Shown piece after piece: positions 60,227 through 64,000 of a stretch of 64,000 nt of DNA. This DNA comes from Pseudomonadota bacterium (GTDB taxonomy: Bacteria > Pseudomonadota > Alphaproteobacteria > Acetobacterales > Acetobacteraceae): NCBI GenBank assembly GCA_021805545.1, contig JAJZFB010000067.1:32906-96905 (forward strand), read 5' to 3'. The stretch's first letter is position 1, and every line of letters starts with the position of its first letter. The position numbers and the translations under genes are program-made. The notes beneath the pieces were generated by a model that had not been told where the DNA came from, made no database searches, and worked only from the letters and a program-made list of their open reading frames with translations.

Positions 60227-60550
60227 ATGGCGTTGGTGACATACGTGCGGCATGATGGCACGCGGCATGAGGTTGATGTGCCGGTTGGCGACACGATTAT
60301 GCAAGGCGCGATCAACAACATGGTCGATGGCATTGTGGCGGAATGCGGCGGCGGCCTGGCCTGCGCCACCTGCCATTGCTATGTGGATGAAGCCTGGGCG
60401 GACAAGGCGGGCCAGCCTTCCGCGACCGAGAGCGAGATGCTGGAAGCCGCGGCCTCTGAACGCAAGCCAACCAGCCGGCTAAGCTGCCAGATTAATGTGA
60501 CGGATGAGTTGAACGGCATTGTCGTTTACCTGCCCGAGACCCAGTTCTGA
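60227..60550 (+). CDS. [2Fe-2S] ferredoxin, adrenodoxin/putidaredoxin type
   Basis: This 107-residue ferredoxin has the cluster cysteines in ECGGGLACATCHCY (C-x5-C-x2-C) and LSCQI, and ends VVYLPETQF as P450-type redoxins do. GGAGGAGTTAG precedes the ATG. It lies 42 bases upstream of the cytochrome P450 gene, so it is almost certainly its electron donor. A ferredoxin reductase is not in the window. Confidence 0.95.
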   Translation: MALVTYVRHDGTRHEVDVPVGDTIMQGAINNMVDGIVAECGGGLACATCHCYVDEAWADKAGQPSATESEMLEAAASERKPTSRLSCQINVTDELNGIVVYLPETQF

Positions 60551-60592
60551 GGACATGCGCCGCCATGCGTGGCGGTTTTAAGGAGAGCGATT

Positions 60593-61816
60593 ATGGCTTC
60601 ATCCGCGCCGGTGACAGGCGAGATTAAAATTCCGCCGCACGTGCCGCCCGAGCTGGTACGCAAGCTGGGCATTACCGAGAGCGCGGAATTTTTGGCCGCG
60701 CCGCATAAGTTTATGGCGGCACTGCACCAGAATTGTCCGCCGATTGTGTATAGCTATGGTGACCACAGCCCGCCGGCGTGGAATTTGCTGAAATATGATG
60801 ATGCGTATTTTGTGTTGCGTCATCCTGAGATTTTTACCGCCGAGGGCAGTGGCCCGTTCCCGCGTGATCCGGATGATTATTGGAAGATTATTCCGCTTGA
60901 AATTGAGCCGCCCGAGCACCGCAAATATCGCGCGCTGGTCGATCCGCTGGTCTCCCCCAAGGCCGTGCTGGCGCTGGAGGGTTCAATCCGCCGGCTGGCC
61001 AACGAGCTGATTGATTCATTCATCGGCAAGGGCGGTTGCGATTTTGCCAAGGAATTTGGCCGCCCGCTGCCGGTTGGCGTGTTTCTCGACATTATGGCCC
61101 TGCCGCGGGACATGATGGATGAGTTCGTGCGCTGGGCCATGGGGCTGCTGCACGCGCAGGATAAGGTGATTGCGGCCCAGGTGATGGGCGAGGTGACGCA
61201 GTACCTTAACAAGGTGATTGCGGAGAAGAAGGCCCAGCCGGATGCCGGGCTGGTAAGCGCCATTGTGAATGGCCGGCCGGGCGGCGAGGAAATGTCCGCC
61301 AGGGAAACATTCGGGTTCCTGTTCTTTGTCTGGATTGCCGGGCTGGATACGGTGTTTGCCACGCTGAACCATATTTTCCTGTGGCTGGCGAAGAATCCGG
61401 ACCGGCGCCAGGAGATTATCGATACACCGGACAACATCAATAATGTTGTCGAGGAATTGTTGCGCGTGTTCACCGTGACCTTCTCGGGCCGGACATTACG
61501 GCAAGATTACGAATTGCGCGGCGTAAAGATGAAGAAGGGTGACAAGCTGACTTCCATACTGCCAGCCTGCAATTACGACCCGGAGATTTTCCCCAACCCG
61601 GAGGAGGTGAATTTTCACCGTCCGCGCAAGCCGGTGCTGACTTTTGCCGGTGGCGCGCATAGCTGCCTGGGCGCGCATCTGGCGCGCATGGAGACCAAGA
61701 TCTGCATTCAGGAATTCCTGCGGCGGATTCCTGATTTCCAGGTTAAACCGGGCACGAGGATTGAGTATTGGCCGGGCGGCGTGGTGGGGCCGAAGGAAGT
61801 TCCGCTGGTGTGGTAG
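60593..61816 (+). CDS. Cytochrome P450 (class I, bacterial)
   Basis: This 407-residue soluble P450 has PLEIEPPEHRKYRALVDPLVSP, the I-helix oxygen-activation motif AGLDT, the K-helix ExxR (EELLR), and the heme Cys in FAGGAHSCLGAHLARME. The closest recognised relatives are CYP101-like monoterpene or aromatic hydroxylases; substrate is unknown. AAGGAGAGCGATT precedes the ATG at 60593, so the ORF-track start at 60569 is not used. A strong hairpin follows the stop, so ferredoxin-P450 is a two-gene unit. Confidence 0.95.
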   Translation: MASSAPVTGEIKIPPHVPPELVRKLGITESAEFLAAPHKFMAALHQNCPPIVYSYGDHSPPAWNLLKYDDAYFVLRHPEIFTAEGSGPFPRDPDDYWKIIPLEIEPPEHRKYRALVDPLVSPKAVLALEGSIRRLANELIDSFIGKGGCDFAKEFGRPLPVGVFLDIMALPRDMMDEFVRWAMGLLHAQDKVIAAQVMGEVTQYLNKVIAEKKAQPDAGLVSAIVNGRPGGEEMSARETFGFLFFVWIAGLDTVFATLNHIFLWLAKNPDRRQEIIDTPDNINNVVEELLRVFTVTFSGRTLRQDYELRGVKMKKGDKLTSILPACNYDPEIFPNPEEVNFHRPRKPVLTFAGGAHSCLGAHLARMETKICIQEFLRRIPDFQVKPGTRIEYWPGGVVGPKEVPLVW

Positions 61817-61834
61817 GCTGATATTTGGCTTGCG

Positions 61835-61870
61835 AAAACGGCCCGGGATGGCGGCATCCCGGGCCGTTTT
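61835..61870. terminator. Bidirectional terminator after the P450 gene
   Basis: AAAACGGCCCGGGATG-GCGG-CATCCCGGGCCGTTTT is a perfect 16-bp stem ending in TTTT, with the matching AAAA on the other side, 19 bases after the P450 stop. Confidence 0.9.
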
Positions 61871-62054
61871 GTATGTGCCGGGCTGGGCGGCAAGAGCCGC
61901 TTTGGCGCGGGGCGGGCGCATGCTTGCTTTACGCCGCTGGCCTGTGCCATGCTAACATAATAGTCAATATATGCCTGCGCGTATGTACCATGCGGCGGCC
62001 AGGAATAATGCAAGCCGCGGGAAAAGCGGCCCTAAGAGTGGGTGGGGAAACAGA

Positions 62055-63296
62055 ATGCTGCAAGCCGAGGATGCGCCGCCGGGCGCGAAGAACCATCCAG
62101 CCGCGCCGTGGATGGCCGTGATCGCCTTCATCAACGGGAACATCGTGCTGGCCTGTATCTATGGCACATTCAGCGTGCTGCTGAGTGCGGTGGGGGTACG
62201 GCTGCATGTGAGCAGCGCGTTGAGCACGCTGGGGATACCGGCGGTTAATCTGGCCATTGCCATTTGCGCGCCGGTTATTGGCGTATTGGCGGCGCGTGTT
62301 TCGTTGCGGCTGCTTATGCTGCTGGGGGCCAGCCTGGGGGTGGCGGGATTTCTGCTGCTGGCCCTTACCCATTCTTATCCGCTTTATCTGGCGGCCTATG
62401 GGTTGCTTATTGGCCCGGGCATGGCCGTTGGCGTAATTTTGCCAGGTACGCTGGTGACGCGCTGGTTTGCGGTGAATCGCGGCAAGGCGCTTGGGCTGGT
62501 GAATACAACGATTGGCATGGCCCTGATGCCGCTGGCCATAAACTGGATGCTGCATAGGCACGGGCTGACGGAGAGCTATCTGATGCTGGCCGGACTCTCG
62601 GCGGTAAGCGTGGTGGTGAATCTGTTCGTCATCGACAAGCCGCCGGGCTACAATCCGGCGGGGGCGGTGGAAAAAGGCGCCGTGGCGGGGATGAGCATGG
62701 CGGCGCTCCTGCGTCTGCCGCGTTTCTGGGTGCTGCTGTTCGCCTTTATAGCCTCCTCCACCGGCTCGGTGGTGCTGGGCGCGCATATGGTGCCGATGGC
62801 GCGGAGCTGGAACCTGACCGCCACGCAAGGGGCCACCATGCTGGCCGCCATGTCTCTGATGGGGATTGCCGGCACGCTGCTTTATGGCTGGGTGGCAGAC
62901 AGGCTGGGGGGCATGCTGGCCATTGCCTTCGTGGTGCTGGTGCCTGCGGTGCTCTGGCTGCTGCTGCTGGCGCATCCGCCATTCATCGCGGCGGTGCTGC
63001 TGGTGGGGCTGATTGGGCTGAATGCCGCGGGAATATTGCCCGTGTTCAGCTATGCTTTGTCCGAGGCATTCGGGCGGGAGAGTTTCAGCCGCGCCTACGG
63101 GGTGGCCAACCTCATCAACCTGCCGTTCTCGGTGCTGTGCGTTCCAGCCGCCGCCATTATTTTTGCGCGCACGGGCTCTTATAACGGTGCCATTATCGCT
63201 GTGGCCATTTTTCTGGGCGCTACCGGCCTGGTGGCGTTTACCACCACCCGCCGGCGGCGGCCGGCGGCACCGGTATTGGCGGAGAGTTTGGAATGA
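62055..63296 (+). CDS. Major facilitator superfamily transporter
   Basis: This 413-residue transporter has twelve predicted membrane segments. It reads MAVIAFINGNIVLACIYGTFSVLLSAVGVRLH, GLLIGPGMAVGVILPGTLVTRWFAVNRGKALGLVN, and a second half from LPRFWVLLFAFIASSTGSVVLGAHM. This is the oxalate/monocarboxylate-like MFS type often found beside catabolic genes. The ATG at 62055 has GGGGAAA upstream; the longer ORF-track start is not supported. It overlaps the cupin gene by four bases and probably imports the substrate of the P450 pathway. Confidence 0.9.
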   Translation: MLQAEDAPPGAKNHPAAPWMAVIAFINGNIVLACIYGTFSVLLSAVGVRLHVSSALSTLGIPAVNLAIAICAPVIGVLAARVSLRLLMLLGASLGVAGFLLLALTHSYPLYLAAYGLLIGPGMAVGVILPGTLVTRWFAVNRGKALGLVNTTIGMALMPLAINWMLHRHGLTESYLMLAGLSAVSVVVNLFVIDKPPGYNPAGAVEKGAVAGMSMAALLRLPRFWVLLFAFIASSTGSVVLGAHMVPMARSWNLTATQGATMLAAMSLMGIAGTLLYGWVADRLGGMLAIAFVVLVPAVLWLLLLAHPPFIAAVLLVGLIGLNAAGILPVFSYALSEAFGRESFSRAYGVANLINLPFSVLCVPAAAIIFARTGSYNGAIIAVAIFLGATGLVAFTTTRRRRPAAPVLAESLE

Positions 63297-63829
63297 ATGA
63301 AGAAAACCCGCAAAAGCCGCCGCGTTTCGAGATTTTTCGGGCCGCCGGGGCGCGCGATTATAACGCGCATGAGGTGATGCGGCTGGATGACCTGACGCCG
63401 GCCATTGCCGAAGGGCTGGCGCATTACATGGCGGGGCCGGATGATGCGCAGGGCCAGGTGGTGGAGCTTGTATATGCGGCACCGGGCTTCAGCCTGAGCA
63501 AGGTGTGGTTCAAGAGCGGCTACCCGCTGCCGCTGCATTCGCATACGGCGGATTGCCTGTATTACATAATGGCCGGCAGCCTGAGGATGGGTGACGAGGT
63601 GCTGGGGCCGGGCGACGGGTTTTTTGTGGGCAGCGACGTGCCCTATACCTATATGCCCGGGCCGCAAGGGGTGGAGGTGCTGGAGTTCCGCAACACGGAT
63701 GAGCTGAATATCCGCTTCATGGCCCGTAACAAGGCGTTTTGGGAAAAAGCCGGAGAGAAGATACGTGCGAGCCACGAGGCCTGGAAAAGCGAAAAGCCGC
63801 CTTCCAGCCTGCCGCCCCGCGCGGGTTAG
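63293..63829 (+). CDS. Cupin-domain protein
   Basis: This 178-residue single-cupin protein has GYPLPLHSHTADCLYYIMAGSLRMGDEVLGPGDGFFVGSDVPYTYMPGPQGVEVLEFRN: the two cupin motifs with metal-binding His (HSH) and Glu/Asp positions. Catalytic role (dioxygenase, isomerase or regulator) cannot be assigned. Coupled to the MFS gene by ATGA overlap. A family C repeat starts at its stop codon. Confidence 0.85.
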   Translation: MNEENPQKPPRFEIFRAAGARDYNAHEVMRLDDLTPAIAEGLAHYMAGPDDAQGQVVELVYAAPGFSLSKVWFKSGYPLPLHSHTADCLYYIMAGSLRMGDEVLGPGDGFFVGSDVPYTYMPGPQGVEVLEFRNTDELNIRFMARNKAFWEKAGEKIRASHEAWKSEKPPSSLPPRAG

Positions 63830-63865
63830 CGCGATGGCTTGAGATGCGCTCGCTTTGCGCGCGAT
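63829..63865. repeat. Dispersed repeat, family C, copy 3 (truncated)
   Basis: GCGCGATGGCTTGAGATGCG, then CTCGCTTTGCGCGCGAT, matches copy 1 at 10121 almost base for base and then breaks off where the insertion sequence begins. The rest of the copy may lie beyond the IS, outside the window. Confidence 0.82.
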
Positions 63866-64000
63866 CCGGTCTAAGAACCTGACCGAAAAAGATAGTTGAG
63901 CGATTTCAGTTAGTTGTGATTCTGTTGGTTTGCGACAACTGACGGAGTCACGATGGCCTGGACTGAAACCGCTCGGCGGCGATACTGCCGGGATGAGCTG
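63866..64000 (+). mobile_element. IS5-family insertion sequence, left end (runs off the window)
   Basis: The DNA after the family C fragment leads to a transposase start typical of IS5-family elements. The exact left end is not certain; CTAA at 63871-63874 would fit the YTAR-type target of the IS5 group, placing the end near 63875. The right end is outside the window. Confidence 0.75.
63953..64000 (+). CDS. IS5-family transposase, N-terminal 16 residues only
   Basis: MAWTETARRRYCRDEL is the characteristic beginning of one group of IS5-family transposases (MAWTETTR-x-Y-R---L). ACGGAG precedes the ATG. The gene is cut by the window end, so completeness cannot be judged. Confidence 0.8.
   Translation, partial: MAWTETARRRYCRDEL

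Overview
The window looks like chromosomal DNA of an acidophilic or acetic-acid-type alphaproteobacterium, most likely Acetobacteraceae (Acidocella/Acidiphilium-like). The reasons are high GC content, C4-pathway heme synthesis (5-aminolevulinate synthase), the GEAS form of the acetolactate synthase cofactor motif, tRNA-Trp-secE-nusG order, a tsaD/hemC head-to-head pair followed by hemD, a mitofilin-like gene and hemY, and polyhydroxyalkanoate (PHA) genes. This assignment is inference from gene content; no search was run.

Layout. 1-4.5 kb: branched-chain amino acid genes ilvB(partial)-ilvN and ilvC, separated by an AT-rich orphan gene and an AbrB-type/Doc toxin-antitoxin pair. 4.7-9.2 kb: fatty acid synthesis genes fabD-fabG-acpP-fabF, then mltG. 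9.3-12.2 kb: a patchwork with a zinc-ribbon membrane protein, a remnant of a SatP/YaaH acetate transporter, hemA, a small membrane protein and several hairpin repeats. 12.2-21.1 kb: mrdA, smc, a DsbA-like protein, DUF721, mutY and a membrane dipeptidase. 21.1-25.9 kb: a probable catabolic cluster (SnoaL-like, two SDRs, an LLM oxidoreductase, a MarR/GbsR-type regulator and an isocitrate-lyase-superfamily enzyme) with two copies of one operator-like palindrome. 26-30.4 kb: tlyA, a metallo-beta-lactamase-fold hydrolase, trxB, a LysR regulator, a candidate structured RNA and DUF167. 30.5-34.7 kb: a PHA operon (small protein, FabI-like, PhaC, MaoC-Pta fusion). 35-38.2 kb: a diguanylate cyclase, tRNA-Gly, YefM/YoeB, tRNA-Trp, secE and nusG. 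38.2-41.7 kb: emrAB and phaB. 41.8-45.5 kb: two tandem acyltransferases and a GT-C-type glycosyltransferase. 45.5-52.5 kb: a GFA-family protein, gpsA, rlmJ and tsaD, divergent from hemC-hemD-mitofilin-hemY. 52.7-60.1 kb: a GT87-like membrane protein, fadD, a cold-shock protein, acs and recQ. 60.2-63.8 kb: ferredoxin, cytochrome P450, MFS transporter and cupin. The window ends inside an IS5-type insertion sequence.

The genes mix housekeeping functions with carbon storage and acyl-CoA metabolism: fab genes, phaB, phaC, the hydratase-phosphotransacylase fusion, acs and fadD all act on acyl-CoA or acyl-ACP pools. Two clusters (21-26 kb and 60-64 kb) look like accessory catabolism of unknown substrates.

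The most distinctive non-coding content is a set of dispersed palindromic repeats. Family A carries ATACCAACGG arms, family C is a composite that overlaps stop codons, and family D is a long hairpin whose arms differ in sequence between copies but stay paired. They cluster at gene 3' ends, and two family C copies encode the last residues of HemA and TlyA. The strongest regulatory lead is the CATATTCG-N8-CGAATAT palindrome found at two promoter positions in the 21-26 kb cluster.
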